Positions 1 through 12,080 are shown, counted from the first letter of the stretch. The stretch is DNA of 64,000 nt from Undaria pinnatifida (GCA_012845835.1 JABAKD010000108.1:226001-290000); one strand, 5' to 3'. Program-made: numbers and translations. The notes: generated from the letters alone by a model not told the origin.

Positions 1-2045
1 GTGCGTGTGCAGCAACGGGGCTGCACACGACGATTAGTCCGGGAGGGGACGCGGCAACGGGGCCGCGCAGAGCGACGGCGGTGAGGCCGCGGGCTCAAAC
101 AAACGGGGGGTGCGCGACAAAGGGGTCGCGCACGTTCAGGCCGGGGGAAACGCGGCAACGGGGCCGCGAAATGAAAGGGGGTGGGAGTGGGCGGCGATGG
201 GGCCGTACACGACCAAGGGGGGTGGGGAACGCGGCAACGGGGCCGCACGGGCAAAAAAAGGGGGGGGGGCGTGGGCGGCAACGGGGCCGTTCACGACCTG
301 GTCGGGGGGCGCGGCTACGGGGCCGCGCAAGAAAGGGGGGGTGTGCGGCAACGGGGCCGTACACGACCTTGTCCAGGGTGGGATGCGGCAACGGGGCCGT
401 TCACGACCTGGTCGGGGGGCGCGGCTACGGGGCCGCGCAAGAAAGGGGGGGTAGGGGCCGTTCACGACCTTGTCCGGGGTGGGATGCGGCAACGGGGCCG
501 TTCACGACCTGGTCGGGGGGCGCGGCTACGGGGCCGCGCAAGAAGGGGGGGTGTGCGGCAACGGGGCCGTACACGACCTGGTCGGGGGTGGGATGCGGCA
601 ACGGGGCCGTGAAAGAAAGGGGGAGTGTGCGGCAACGGGGCCGTACACGACCTTGTCGGGAGTGGGATGCGGCAACGGGGCCGTGCAAGAAAGGGGGGGT
701 TTGCGGCAACGGAGCCGTACACGACCTTGTCCGGGGTGGGATGCGGCAACGGGGCCGTTCACGACCTGGTCGGGGGGCGCGGCTACGGGGCCGCACAAGA
801 AAGGGGGGTTGTGCGGCAACGGGGCCGTACACGACCTTGTCCGGGGTGGGATGCGGCAACGGGGCCGTACACGACCTTGTCGGGGGTGGGATGCGGCAAC
901 GGGGCCGTGCAAGAAAGGGGAAGGCGTGCGACAACGGGGTCACGCACGAGCAGGTAGGGTGGGGACACGGCAACGGGGCCGAGCAAAAGGGGGGGGGGGG
1001 GGGGGGGGGGGCAACGGGCCGTACACGACAAAATGGGGGAAGGAACGCGGAAACGGGGCCGCGTAAACTAGGGGGGGGGGGAAGGGGCGGCAACGGGACT
1101 GTACACGACCTGGTCGGGGTTTTGACGCGGCGGCGGGGCCGCTCAAGAAGGGGTGAAAGGTGTGCGGCAGCGTGGCCGTAATTCACCAGGATGGGGGGGG
1201 GGCGGGGGGGCAACGGGGCCGCGCAAAGAAGGGGGGGGGGCGGGGGGGGGGGGTAGGGGCTGCAACAGGGTCGTACACGAATAAGCCGCCCGGGGGCGTG
1301 AACGTGGCATCGTGGGAGGGAAGGGGGGTGCAACAACGGGGTCGTAGACGACCAGGCACGGGAGATAATGCGGCAAGGAGGCCGCACAAATGAAGGGGGG
1401 GTGGGGGTGCAGTAACGGGGCTGTACACAACCAGACTTGGGGGGGGGCGCGAAAAGGGGACCGCGCAAACAGGGGGGGGGGGGGGGGGAGGGGGGGGGCA
1501 ACGGGGTCGACTTTGCCGGGGGGCGGGAGCACGACCTGGTCACGGAGGGGACGCAGCAACGGGGCCGCGCAAAAAGGAGGGAGAGGTGTGCGGCAGCGGG
1601 GCCATACACGACCTTGTCGGGGGTAAGACGTGACAAGGGGGCCGCGCAAGAAAGGGGGGGATACATGCGGCAACGGGGCCGTTCACGACCTGGTCAACGG
1701 GCGTGGCAACGGAGACGCGCAAGAAGTCGGGGAGGTGCGCGGCAACGGGGCCGTACACGAGCTTGTCGAGGGTGGGATGCGGCAATGGGGCCGCGCAAGA
1801 AGGGGGAAAAGGCGTGCGACAACGGGGTCATCACGACCAGGCGGGGGGGGGGGCACGGCAAAGGGGCCGCGCAAACAAAGGGGGTGTGGGGGGGGGTGCG
1901 GCAACGGCCTGTACACGACCAAGCGGGGGAAGGAACGCGGAAACGGGGCCGCGTAAACTAGGAAGGGGGGGGCGGCAGCCGGGCCGTACACGACCGGGTC
2001 GGGGGGGGAGGACGCGGCAAGGGGCCGCGCAAGGAGGGGGAGGAG
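1..2045. repeat. G-rich irregular minisatellite
   Basis: The stretch is built from diverged units of about 35-48 bp that share the core GCGGCAACGGGGCCGTACAC followed by GACCTGGTC-like and poly-G segments. Between about 310 and 900 they group into longer blocks of roughly 115 bp. The plus strand is strongly G-rich with many runs of 6-20 G, so it could form quadruplexes. Several reading frames stay open for hundreds of codons on both strands because the unit lacks stop codons; the translations are repetitive Arg/Gly or Pro/Arg and resemble no protein. I see no gene. Array edges are arbitrary at the window start. Confidence 0.9.
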
Positions 2046-3880
2046 GTGTGCGGCAGTGTGGCCGTACACGACCAGGGGGGGACGGGGACGCGGCAACGGG
2101 GCCGTACACGACACGGCAGGGGGGGAATGTGACAACGAACCGCGCAAGAAGGGGACGAGGGGGGGGGTGCGGAAACTGGGACGTACACGACCAGACGAGG
2201 GGAGAACGCGGCAGAGGGGCCACACAGAACGGGGAACGACGAGGCAAAGAGAAGGGGGCTGAGGGGCGACGAGAGAGAACGGCCAGGACGGGGAAAGGGC
2301 GGAGAAAGGGGTCGCGCAAAGAGAAAGGGGGGGAGTGAGCGGCAACGGGACCGCACACGCTCATGGAAGGTGAGCCTGCGGCAACGGGGCCGAAGGGGTG
2401 AGGCGTGGAAAAGGAGCCATTTGGGAGAGAGGAGGGAAAGAGCGCAGCAACGGAACCGCGCACGAGCTGCATAAGGCAGAACGGGAGGTGCCCCTACTGT
2501 GGAGGGGTGCTATGGAGCGCCTGGGGAAGACAGGGGGAAGACGCAGATGAAAGGAGATCGACGGTTGGGGGTCGTGGCTGGTGTGGGGCGAGAGATGTGG
2601 ATAAATATAGGAGTGGGCTTGGGGAAGGTGGGGTGGGCGTTGGGAAGGGAGGGGGAAGAGGTGTGCGGCAGTGTGGCCGTACACGACCAGGGGGGGACGG
2701 GGACGCGGCAACGGGGCCGTACACGACACGGCAGGGGGGGAATGTGACAACGAACCGCGCAAGAAGGGGACGAGGGGGGGGGTGCGGAAACTGGGACGTA
2801 CACGACCAGACGAGGGGAGAACGCGGCAGAGAGGCCACACAGAACGGGGAACGACGAGGCAAAGAGAAGGGGGCTGAGGGGCGACGAGAGAGAACGGCCA
2901 GGACGGGGAAAGGGCGGAGAAAGGGGTCGCGCAAATAGAAAGGGGGGGAGTGAGCGGCAACGGGACCGCACACGCTCATGGAAGGTGAGCCTGCGGCAAC
3001 GGGGCCGAAGGGGTGAGGCGTGGAAAGGGAGCCATTTGGGAGAGAGGAGGGAAAGAGCGCAGCAACGGAACCGCGCACGAGCTGCATAAGGCAGAACGGG
3101 AGGTGCCCCTACTGTGGAGGGGTGCTATGGAGCGCCTGGGGAAGACAGGGGGAAGACGCAGATGAAAGGAGATCGACGGTTGGGGGTCGTGGCTGGTGTG
3201 GGGGGAGAGATGTGGATAAATATAGGAGTGGGCTTGGGGAAGGTGGGGTGGGCGTTGGGAAGGGAGGGGGAGGAGGTGTGCGGCAGTGTGGCCGTACACG
3301 ACCAGGGGGGGACGGGGACGCGGCAACGGGGCCGTACACGACACGGCAGGGGGGGAATGTGACAACGAACCGCGCAAGAAGGGGACGAGGGGGGGGGTGC
3401 GGAAACTGGGACGTACACGACCAGACGAGGGGAGAACGCGGCAGAGGGGCCACGCAGAACGGGGAACGACGAGGCAAAGAGAAGGGGGCTGAGGGGCGAC
3501 GAGAGAGAACGGCCAGGACGGGGAAAGGGCGGAGAAAGGGGTCGCGCAAAGAGAAAGGGGGGGAGTGAGCGGCAACGGGACCGCACACGCTCATGGAAGG
3601 TGAGCCTGCGGCAACGGGGCCGAAGGGGTGAGGCGTGGAAAGGGAGCCATTTGGGAGAGAGGAGGGAAAGAGCGCAGCAACGGAACCGCGCACGAGCTGC
3701 ATAAGGCAGAACGGGAGGTGCCCCTACTGTGGAGGGGTGCTATGGAGCGCCTGGGGAAGACAGGGGGAAGACGCAGATGAAAGGAGATCGACGATTGGGG
3801 GTCGTGGCTGGTGTGGGGGGAGAGATGTGGATAAATATAGGAGTGGGCTTGGGGAAGGTGGGGTGGGCGTTGGGAAGGGT
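2046..3880. repeat. Tandem array of a 615-bp satellite unit, three copies
   Basis: The same sequence recurs at a fixed 615-bp spacing. For example, GTGTGCGGCAGTG occurs at 2046, 2661 and 3276, and GAGCGCCTGGGGAAGACAGG recurs at the same spacing near 2515, 3130 and 3745. Copies differ by only a few substitutions. Each unit has a G-rich half derived from the neighbouring minisatellite and a less repetitive half. The third copy ends near 3880, where the sequence turns into the tyrosine-recombinase remnant. Open frames inside each unit are repeated exactly and look non-coding. Confidence 0.93.
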
Positions 3881-3899
3881 GCCGTGGCTTCTGCAGCTG

Positions 3900-5173
3900 A
3901 GCAAGCTGCATCTGAATGGGCGACAGAAAGGGGGGAGAGGGGGGGACGGTTCGTGACGCGGTTCAAGATGGACCTAGCGGAGTTGGGGGAAGAGGTGGGG
4001 ACGCAAGCGCTAAGGATGAAGAGGAGGGTGAACACGTGGCCGACGGCGGAAGAGGCCGGGCCTCTACCAGTACCGGAGTTCAAAGCAACGCGGGCGTGGC
4101 TGGACATGGCGCCCCTATACATGGATGGGGGGGTGCGAGGGAGGGCTGGGGGAGGGAGAAAGGGGGGGGGGGGGGGAGGGAAGAGGGCAACCGGCGGGGG
4201 CAAGCGGGGCGGGGGGGAGGGGTGTAGGAGGAGAATGCAAAGGAGTGGCGGTTCACTTTATCACGAGCAGTGGGGCGGCTGTCTCTGCCGCTGCAGCACT
4301 TCAGGATTCAGGGATTGAAGAAAGGAATCAGGAGGGCGCATGCGGAGGCGAGGAACCAGGCACGGGTAAGGAGGCCGCTGACGTGGGAGATGATCAGAGT
4401 GTTGGAGGAGAGTATCGGCGCGTGGGGGGTAGGGGGGAGGATCGTGGGGATCGAGCTGGCACTGACGTATCAGCTGCTGCTGAAGGCCTCGGAAGTATTC
4501 GCGGAGGAAGAGGAAAGGTGCATGAGGTTTACTGCTTGAGTCGGGGGGATGTGGCTTTCTTCGAGAAAGGGGCGCAGCTGGGACCGGGAGGGAAGGAAGC
4601 CGCGGATACGGTGGGGGTCCGTTTCAAGGGGGAAGAAGGGAGACCAGGGGAGACAAGGCGCGGTAGCCGTGAGAACTAAAGGATCTGGGGGGGGTCGGGG
4701 GGGGGGTGGAAGGGAACGTAGTGGATCTGATGGCGGAGCTAGTAGGCTACTACGCGAGGACGGTTCCGGGGGGGGGGGAACGCCCCGCCGATGACATACA
4801 GTAGCGGGGGAAGATGGAAGGTATGGACGAAAGGGCAAGCGATGATTTGCTTAAGGAGCGGGCTGGAGAGAGTGGGGAGGAAATGGAAGAAGCAAGGGAA
4901 GGGGGCAGTGGGAGAGCTGGTTCCACAGGAATTCGCGCTGCACTCCCGAAGGATAGGGGGAGCGACAAGGCTGGCGGAGATAGGAACATAGCCGTGGGTG
5001 ATCAAGATAGAAGGAAGGTTGGCGGCGCAGGCATTCATGGGGTACGTGAGATCGAATATGGAATACCCCCTTTGGGTGTCAAGGATATCGGTAGGGAGGT
5101 CAGGAGCGCCGGGCAGATAGCCGGGGCAAGGGACGAGATGGGGGGGGGCAGGGCGGGGGTGAGGGTAGAATAG
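3900..5173 (+). pseudogene. Decayed tyrosine recombinase (Crypton/DIRS-type YR) gene
   Basis: Fragments in shifting frames read as a eukaryotic tyrosine recombinase. One frame (4270-4539) carries the helical core with PLTWEMIRVLEE and ALTYQLLLKASEVFAEEE, the place where the first catalytic Arg normally sits in an L-L-R-A-S-E context; here it is Lys (codon at 4483). The next frames carry YCLSRGDVAFF and GDQGRQGAVAVRT. The frame 4791-4991 has the second box ALHSRRIGGATRLAE, giving H-x-x-R (His 4941, Arg 4950). After an in-frame TAG (4989-4991) the frame continues with EGRLAAQAFMGYVRSN, whose Tyr (5043-5045) fits the nucleophile position. At least three frame changes, one stop and R-to-K make it inactive. 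Family placement is from motif recall. Confidence 0.72.
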
Positions 5174-5206
5174 CGTAGGCGCGGGCGTAGAACGCGGCTT
5201 CCGAAT

Positions 5207-5419
5207 GGGCTTCTGGTTGTTGAGGTTATCTGTCGGGAAGGGGGGCAGGTCAGCCGCGTACAATAGCCGGGAGAGGGAGCGGGGGAGGGAGAGGGGGGCA
5301 AGGAAAACCGGACGAGGGTGAGCCGTCAGTTTCCACCCCCCCGCCCTCCCCCGCGGGGCGGGGGAACACCATGATAATAATGAACACGCACATTTTCGTG
5401 AAGAGGGGAGCAAAATGTA
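5207..5419 (+). repeat. Direct repeat, left copy (possible split direct repeat B1)
   Basis: About 213 bp, nearly identical to 5857-6069. It starts GGGCTTCTGGTTGTTGAGG and ends near TTTTCGTGAAGAGG. It lies just downstream of the recombinase remnant, which fits the B1 repeat of an Ngaro/PAT-like element (order A1, genes, B1, A2, B2). That assignment is inference. Confidence 0.8.
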
Positions 5420-5856
5420 AGAATGTCGGAACAGTCTGGAGTTTGGCGGAACGAAGAGGAAATATCGGAGAACCGGGTAGCATAGGGGGGGCGGGGTGGT
5501 TCCAGGGGAAGGAATAGCGGAAAATAGGAGGACCTCAGCAGCAACAACGTAGCACACCAGCAGCACACCAGCAGCGAGTATCGGACACAACAACCGGTAG
5601 AGGAAGAAGGGAGTAGCGCCCACGCAGCAGCGACAGCAGCAGCAGTAGCAGTAGGGAGAACACGTCGGCAGGAGCATAGGGGTAGAGAGGTGGCACGGGG
5701 AGACACCAATAGCAATCTCCCACCCTCCCACCCGATTGCTTCACGAGCAGGAGGGCTAAAGCGGAGGGAGGGGGAGGAGGGGCGAGAGGAGGGAAGGAAG
5801 GAAGGGCATGGATTGATTCCTTCATCTTCCGGTGTGTGCGTGCCTTCGCGGGGGGG
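5420..5856. other. Spacer between two direct repeats, CAG-containing
   Basis: About 437 bp without a convincing gene. It has short CAG/GCAGCA runs near 5530-5660 and purine-rich stretches after 5755. If the flanking repeats are B1 and B2 of a split-direct-repeat element, this segment would be A2, and a matching A1 should lie 5' of the recombinase. I do not see a second copy in this window. Confidence 0.4.
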
Positions 5857-6069
5857 GGGCTTCTGGTTGTTGAGGTTATCTGTCGGGAAGGGGGGCAGGT
5901 CAGCCGCGTACAATAGCCGGGAGAGGGAGCGGGGGAGGGAGAGGGGGGCAAGGAAAACCGGACGAGGGTGAGCCGTCAGTTTCCACCCCCCCCACCCTCC
6001 CCCGCGGGGCGGGGGAACACCATGATAATAATGAACACGCATATTTTCGTGAAGAGGAGACCAAAGTAT
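5857..6069 (+). repeat. Direct repeat, right copy (possible split direct repeat B2)
   Basis: Second copy of the 213-bp repeat at 5207-5419, same orientation, with only a handful of differences such as cacgcaCatttt versus cacgcaTatttt. The sequence becomes AT-rich and unrelated right after it, which marks a likely element end near 6069. Confidence 0.8.
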
Positions 6070-6189
6070 ACATTTTCAAAAAATAAGACCCCTCCCAATT
6101 AAAAACTCACCGACATATCATAGTATATTGCAAGTACCAACAACGCAGCATGTAAATATGAGTATTGACCCGAACTTCGTCTAACTCAC

Positions 6190-6260
6190 AGCTGACGTTC
6201 TGAAAATATTCTTGTATAATCTTCGATCTCACAGCTGGAGGAGTGTATACTGCGTATATA
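6190..6260 (+). repeat. Partial copy of dispersed repeat R1
   Basis: Contains CTTCGATCTCACAGCTGGAG, the 3' signature shared with copies at 8025-8375 and 16941-17133. Only the end of the unit is present. Confidence 0.5.
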
Positions 6261-6311
6261 TTTTTATGACATATTCGGGCTAAACTTCCACACACCCTTA
6301 GCAACCCTTCC

Positions 6312-6454
6312 TTGTTGTTGTTGTTGATTGTTGTTGTTGTTGATTGTTGTTGTTGTTGATTGTTGTTGATGTTGATTGTTGTTGTTATTGTTGTTATTGT
6401 TGTTAGTGTTGTTTTTGTTGTTGTTGTTGTTGTTGTTTGTTGTTGTTGTTGTTT

Positions 6455-6500
<46 letters not shown>

Positions 6501-6510
6501 GGTTGTTGTG
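6312..6510. repeat. (GTT)n microsatellite
   Basis: About 200 bp of GTT/GAT/GTG triplets, purest between 6418 and 6500. Long frames through it give poly-Val/Leu or poly-Asn/Thr and are not genes. Confidence 0.97.
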
Positions 6511-8024
6511 GTTGTTCTCTCGCATACTAATCGATTCCTGTATATGATATTCATAACAATTTCACTTTTTTACTTCTTTTCTTCTGCAACTATTAACTCG
6601 CTGATAATACCTACGAATACAACGAATATATCATAGTTGTTGTCGCACATTAACGTTTGTGAAAATTTCGTGGTCACTCAAAAGTGCTGGAGCCCTAGGA
6701 AGATCCGAACCCCCAAGTGAAATCAAAATTCGTCCGAGAAATACTGCGCCTTCCCACTTAAACACCCGATACGAGGAAGGCACATAAGTGAAATGATCCA
6801 ATGTGCAAACTGGACTCACATGGCCGCGGGTATCCACTTAACTACAAAATGGACAGCATACAATTCCCCCGTTCCCACAACTAACCAACTTGCGGCTACA
6901 AACTACAGCGGTTGGGCTGCCTGCACCGTGCGAACGGCACGGTAATCGTGAGCACAGACGAACGCGCCTGCTGTCTGGAGTGCTGTCAGAGTTACGACCC
7001 GCGGGCATGCAGTGAAAAAAGAGCAATCGAACAAAAAGCCACCATACAAACATCAATGATCGCCCCGCTTTCCCGAGTTACCTGACAGGTTGCAGCGCAG
7101 CTACGATGCCCGTGCGTGAAAATTGCCGGTGGTCGTTCCCCATGAAAAAAGGGTATAAAACTCAGTGCCGTGAGTAACATGTTGCACACTTTGGGAACGA
7201 CCCTGCTCAGTCTCGTGTGCTGGCGAGTGGTGGCACAGATCGCCTCTACGCGTTTTTGTAACAAAATTATAGTTTTTTTACCTAAACAAATTGCAAAAAT
7301 CTTGCAAGACCAGTTTTTCCACCGGGGTAAAATGGTATGTTTTTTCTATAGATAATTTCGAGAAAAAACGAAAATTTCGGTAGAAACCGAACTAATATTA
7401 TAATACAAGATTAGCTTCGTTACGAATGACCTTTTTTTTTCCCCCCGCATTATAGTAGATCGGCAGCAGCAACAGTTAGTGCTAACGTAGCAGTACCATT
7501 GCAGATTGGCAGGACCAAAAATAAAATATGAAGGCAGGCGACAGAATCAGTCTACCGCCATCATTCCGCGCCACCGTACGATACAGCAGAATACTCCTAG
7601 GTTTTTGATCCCGATCCGCGACGCTGATAAGTCAATTCGAGGGTTAGGTCTGTATGGATGGCGGGGAAATAGCCGGGGCAGAGGGACAAAGAAGCAGTGA
7701 AAGTCCCACCACACGCGCATGACGGTCGACCCTGTTGACCCACACATGCATCCGATGACGTCCGCCATCCGCCTCGCGAGTTCGTGCACCGCATTATGTT
7801 GAAATCCACGCAAGAAGAAGACGCCACCACTCGAACTTGGTAGTCAAGAACCTGTTGAGCACACTTGAGGTCCTCCGAAAATACCCGGTAATACCACGCG
7901 TGCAGCAAACCCCTGCACCTATTCGACCTATTTAGTTGCTTGAAACCTTTTGGCCGCCCCCCCCCCGTCTCCCTCCCCCCGTCCCCCCCTTACCCACCCC
8001 CTCAACCACTCCGCCCTCTCCTCA
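6511..8024. other. No recognisable gene
   Basis: All frames are short and I recognise no domain. A short repeat at 7552-7628 has an inverted partner at 9018-9094. The stretch 7960-8000 is C-rich. Nothing else stands out. Confidence 0.5.
7552..7628 (+). repeat. Short repeat with inverted partner at 9018-9094
   Basis: About 77 bp containing CCGCCATCATTCCGCGCCACC and GGTTTTTGATCCCGATCCGC, matched in reverse orientation at 9018-9094 with roughly ten differences. The two copies could form a hairpin around a 1.4-kb loop or be separate insertions of one repeat family. Confidence 0.7.
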
Positions 8025-8375
8025 CTGATTGTACGACTTACGGGATGTACGTGATAAACTACCCTCCCCTCACTAGTTATACAACTTACAGGATACACTT
8101 GATAAGCTGATGCATTTCCTTCCACAGCTGTCAGATTTTGTCCCCTCAAAAACGTGTTTTATGGTTTCCGCGTACAGACTGCCTATCATAACCCTGTTGA
8201 CCCTGATAGCTACACTGTAGTTGCAAGGGGAGTCGCCGACCTATATCCTTAGACTAAAATGAGGACACACAACCCGTAATACGCGCGATCGGAGTATCAC
8301 ACACAGTTTGCAAAGATGAGTTTCGACAAAATATTTGATCTCACAGCTGGAGTTTATTTTTATTTTTATATTAAT
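8025..8375 (+). repeat. Dispersed repeat R1, long copy
   Basis: Holds the R1 hallmarks in order: CCCTGTTGACCCTGATAGC, GGGGAGTCGCCGACCTATAT, GTAATACGCGCGATCGGAGT, GATCTCACAGCTGGAG and a T-rich tail. The first half (8030-8150) matches the far end of the inverted copy at 14310-14620, so the full unit is at least 330 bp. No coding frame runs through it. It is probably a non-autonomous element. Confidence 0.8.
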
Positions 8376-10205
8376 ACACTACCCATACCCTAAACCCTAT
8401 TGAGCAAAAAAAGCAAAAAAAATGGTGGCGCCATCTTTCTGGTTGTGTACACTGTTGGTTATGTACGAAACATCGGCTTTCGACTATTATGAAAATGTGG
8501 ACCTTGAAAACATTGGGAGTATATTACATGTAGTCTAGTCTTGTACGTCGCCTTCTACATGTATTCTTGTAGCCATGTGCAGTCGGTCTACCCACACAGA
8601 CATGGTGCAGGGCAGGTTTGTTTTAGCCTGAGGTACAAGGGGTATGGATGCATGCTCCGACTTAGAAGCGTTTTGCCGAGGCGAGGGAGGTGGGTTGTTG
8701 AGTGTCCAAAACGTGAGATTCCTTGGGGGTAGGTATATCCATATCTCCGAAGGGATCTGCAAAATGAACGAATATGAAAGCGCGTCGTTCTATGGATGCA
8801 TAGTCTAATGTTGTGCTCATGGTTGAGATTCGGTCAGATATTGGAAGGCTATGGGCCGTGAAAAGCTAGGGGCAAAGTCGGTCCGCATGGTGTATTCTGC
8901 GACAGAAAGCTATATGGATCACGTCAGGAAACGACTACGGCCAAGCTGAGAAGCCGCGGCACGATGTGCCGTGAGGAGTTAGTGTCAAAAACCGGTACGA
9001 GGCTGGGTTGACCAAGTCAGCGTCGCGGATCGGGGTCAAAAACCTATGTGTATTCTACTGTGCCGCACGGTGGCGCGGAATGGCGGTGGTATTCTGCTTC
9101 CTGTTGTGTGCTCATTAGTCTAGATAATTATTCCAGTACTCTGCAGTACTGCTGTAGTACTGCCAGTAGTAACATACACCCATTGTTGTGGCTGTCACGG
9201 AATGCGAGTAGGGGAAGGAGTGACCTTCATTTCAACCCAGCACGACCGCCAACATCACCAAGCGGCCAACATCAATAAAACCCGGGGTCATACTCTCCGC
9301 CCCACTCTCATCACATCAAATGCGTCAACAACAAACTAATTGCCCTGACAAGAGGAGTGATGCCACAGCAAATTGACGACATGCGTGGCGCACAAGGAAG
9401 CCACCTTCTTGACACCACCGGGCGGAAAACACTACACGGCGGCGAGCTGTTTTCGCCGGTGCGAGCACAGGAGGTGAGTGATATAGCACAAGCGCGATCG
9501 AAGTGTCACCCATTGCGTGCAAAGATGCGATTCGAGTTTGGATGGAATGCTCGATTGTCCTCGCGCCCCCGCCCGACCGCAACAAACACTAGGCAACTAG
9601 GTACCTTTTATGCCCAGAGTTTTACACCTGGTAAACGTTTTATATACACAGCAGTCAAACGCTTTGTTGGCTACCTGGTACCGGGTATGTGTTTGTCTAG
9701 CGTAGCAACACCTTATCTGAGTCCGCTTGCTCGGCAAGACGACCGCCGCAAGAGTAGTTGATTACACTATTGAATTTGTTCAATTCGTCTATATATGAGG
9801 CCCTCCGTGTAAGGCTAACTGGGCGCAGTGAACATTTTTGGATGCCCTAAAAGCTTACAGACGGTGTCGACCAAGAAGCGCTAATATCGTACTTATCTCA
9901 ATATGAAAAATACACTTCGTACGCTGACTCCCGATTTCACTTTAAAACGTTTCTGGTGGAGGCATGAATTGCGTCAGCTGTGATATATGCGTGTACCACC
10001 TTTGGTTTGTTTGTGTTCTTTCCCTTGGGGTATCCCTCAGCTCCAGAGTGACTGGAGCCTGTCTTGTGACCACGGACTTAACTATGCGAGTTAATGTGAG
10101 AACAACAACAAAACAACAACGCGTCCCGGCCGCCATGCCAATTTCCACCTCAAAAACCGCAAAACTGCTCTGCGAAAATCCATTTTGCTCTCGCGGCTGG
10201 CTCTA
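8376..10205. other. No recognisable gene
   Basis: Only short frames without recognisable domains. The inverted copy of the 7552 repeat lies at 9018-9094. A weak R1-like match occurs near 9480-9540. Otherwise I see nothing to annotate. Confidence 0.5.
9018..9094 (-). repeat. Inverted partner of the repeat at 7552-7628
   Basis: The reverse complement matches 7552-7628 over about 77 bp, including the GGTTTTTGA-CCCGATCCGCGACGC segment. Confidence 0.7.
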
Positions 10206-10229
10206 AGCCAGACCAGCTCGTAGTGTAGT

Positions 10230-10500
10230 AATAGGTTGCTGGTCGCCCCGGTGGCGTATCAGGTTATCCTCGAGACTGGTACAGGTCAGTTTCGTGAGTT
10301 CGAGCCCCGCCGAGGGCATACTCGTATAAATTCGTTGGGACTTTTTCTTGCGCACAAATTATCTTGCGGAAAGCGCGAGAGCGTGAGGTAGCAACACTCG
10401 ATGAAAAATCGACGAGCAGCGGGATTTGTAATTGAGTGTCGGTATATCTGGCAATAGATTCGGTAAGATCGCCCGCAGAGTCGTGGTCTGTTGGCCACAA
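10230..10500 (+). mobile_element. SINE-like element with tRNA-derived head
   Basis: The start resembles a tRNA: GCCCCGG near 10241 can pair with CCGAGGGC near 10310, GTGGCGTATCAGG fits an A box and GAGTTCGAGCCCC fits a B box. The anticodon arm is poor, so it is not a working tRNA. About 190 bp of unrelated sequence follows, as in SINE bodies. A second copy of the head, sharing GGTTATCCTCGA, lies on the minus strand at about 21026-21072. Confidence 0.5.
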
Positions 10501-12080
10501 CAAGAAGATTCTCTCAAACGGAATATTCTTACGATATTAGAGAAGACAACCCGTAGAATCTAGCTACGAAGCTTATACCACAAAAGCGTTCTCGGTAATG
10601 GAACGTGCCTCCTCTGGACAAGGTAGGTAGAAGTGAACGCGTTAACCCCTTTACAACTAGAAACCCGTTTTTAGGGACAAAATTACTTGGATTGAGTATA
10701 GGGAGGGGTTAGGGGGCTCTAACGAGGTTAAGCGCTCATGGGAATATAGAACACCTTGGAGAACGTTCCTTGTACGTTGCATATGTAAATGTCCAGAAGA
10801 GCGCACAGCAGCAATGCTGGAGGGTGAAGGGAACTCTGTGAGCCTCACCCCACCCCCATGCTCTCACTCCTTCTCCTTTCCTGTCAACTCGAGCTTCCCA
10901 TAGCTCATCGCCAATAATAATAAGAAATCGACAAAGAAGAACCGGTGCTGTCTCCATACGAAGATGATACCCCCGCGTCCTTTCTCTCTCACCTTCCGGC
11001 ATCACGACTCCTTCACAGATTGGCGTCGTCGGCAGGACATAATGCTGAACAACACGATAAAAATTGAAGGCAAGAACCGGGGGTGGGAAGGAACGACTTT
11101 TTCTTTTTTGTATCCTCCGGCGGATGGGGAAAAATCAAGCTTGAGCTCACCACACGTCCACGTATTTTTATACGCGTCGTGTAACGATGAACTCAGTTGC
11201 TTTCGCAACCCAACGCTACCTCTGACCAAGGCTTGTCAAGAAGCTGGAAAGTAGAAGTGTGAAATATCATTGAGAAAAAAATAAAAAAAAAGAGTGACAC
11301 GAAAACATTTTTTTATTTTTCGTTCCAGCTTGAACACCTCGGAAAATGCGCTTCGAATAACGTCTCAAATTTCCAGGTCAAAGTTCGTAAAATTACGCTG
11401 CAAAAACCAGATTTTGTGTCTCGCATCTCGTAGTATCTTATTTTTTGGAGAGGATATCTTACGCGCCATATCTCTTGATAGAGAAGGAATTAAGTGATGA
11501 GACGGGTATCGATCGTTTCCCCATGCCCAAGAAACACTCACTCCCATCCCGCGTATTACGGGTTGTGTGTCCTCACTAAGAATATAGGTCGGCGACTCTC
11601 CTTGGAACTACAGTGTAGCTATCAGGGTCAACAGGGTGATGTTGGTCAGATTTTCGGAAGACTCCACAAGAAGACGTCACCTGTGTGGAAACACTTCTCG
11701 AAGTTTGAGCCGACACAGGGCTAAAAACAACACGTGAGTGCACGGTAGCAGCGAAGTTTCCTGCCAAACATGATATATATCGTCGTCCCACCGTGATCAA
11801 ATATACCTTCCCGTCCCAGCGAAAATTATTCGAACAGCTTTCAAAGATCAGTTTCGACTATAAATAGGCGTTGAAAAAATATATTTTATCTACTGCTGTC
11901 CAGTATTAATAGTAGGTCTTTTATTTCTGAAGTACAAGGGCGCACAAAAAAATGTTTTCGATACCTACGTGCACCAAAACGTTTTTTCCGCCCCTCCAGA
12001 GGGCGGGGGAGGGTACGAAGACCCCACCCCCCCCCCCATTACGCCACATAATTTCGTATGCAAACAACCCCTATACTAAA
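10501..12080. other. No recognisable gene
   Basis: No frame with a recognisable domain. A partial inverted R1 copy is at 11550-11650 (shares GGTCGGCGACTC and TATCAGGGTCAACAGGGTGATG in two pieces). The region is AT-richer than the satellites on the left. Confidence 0.5.

Noticed and set aside
81-4318. Very long open frames on both strands (up to 413 codons) in the first 4 kb
   Set aside because: They overlap each other in several frames, follow the repeat period exactly and give Arg/Gly or Pro/Arg repeats. They result from stop-free G-rich satellite DNA.
6264-6636. Open frames coding poly-Asn/Thr and poly-Val/Leu
   Set aside because: Pure translation of the GTT microsatellite.
10230-10320. 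Functional tRNA gene
   Set aside because: A and B boxes are present but the anticodon arm and acceptor stem do not pair properly; it fits a SINE head better.
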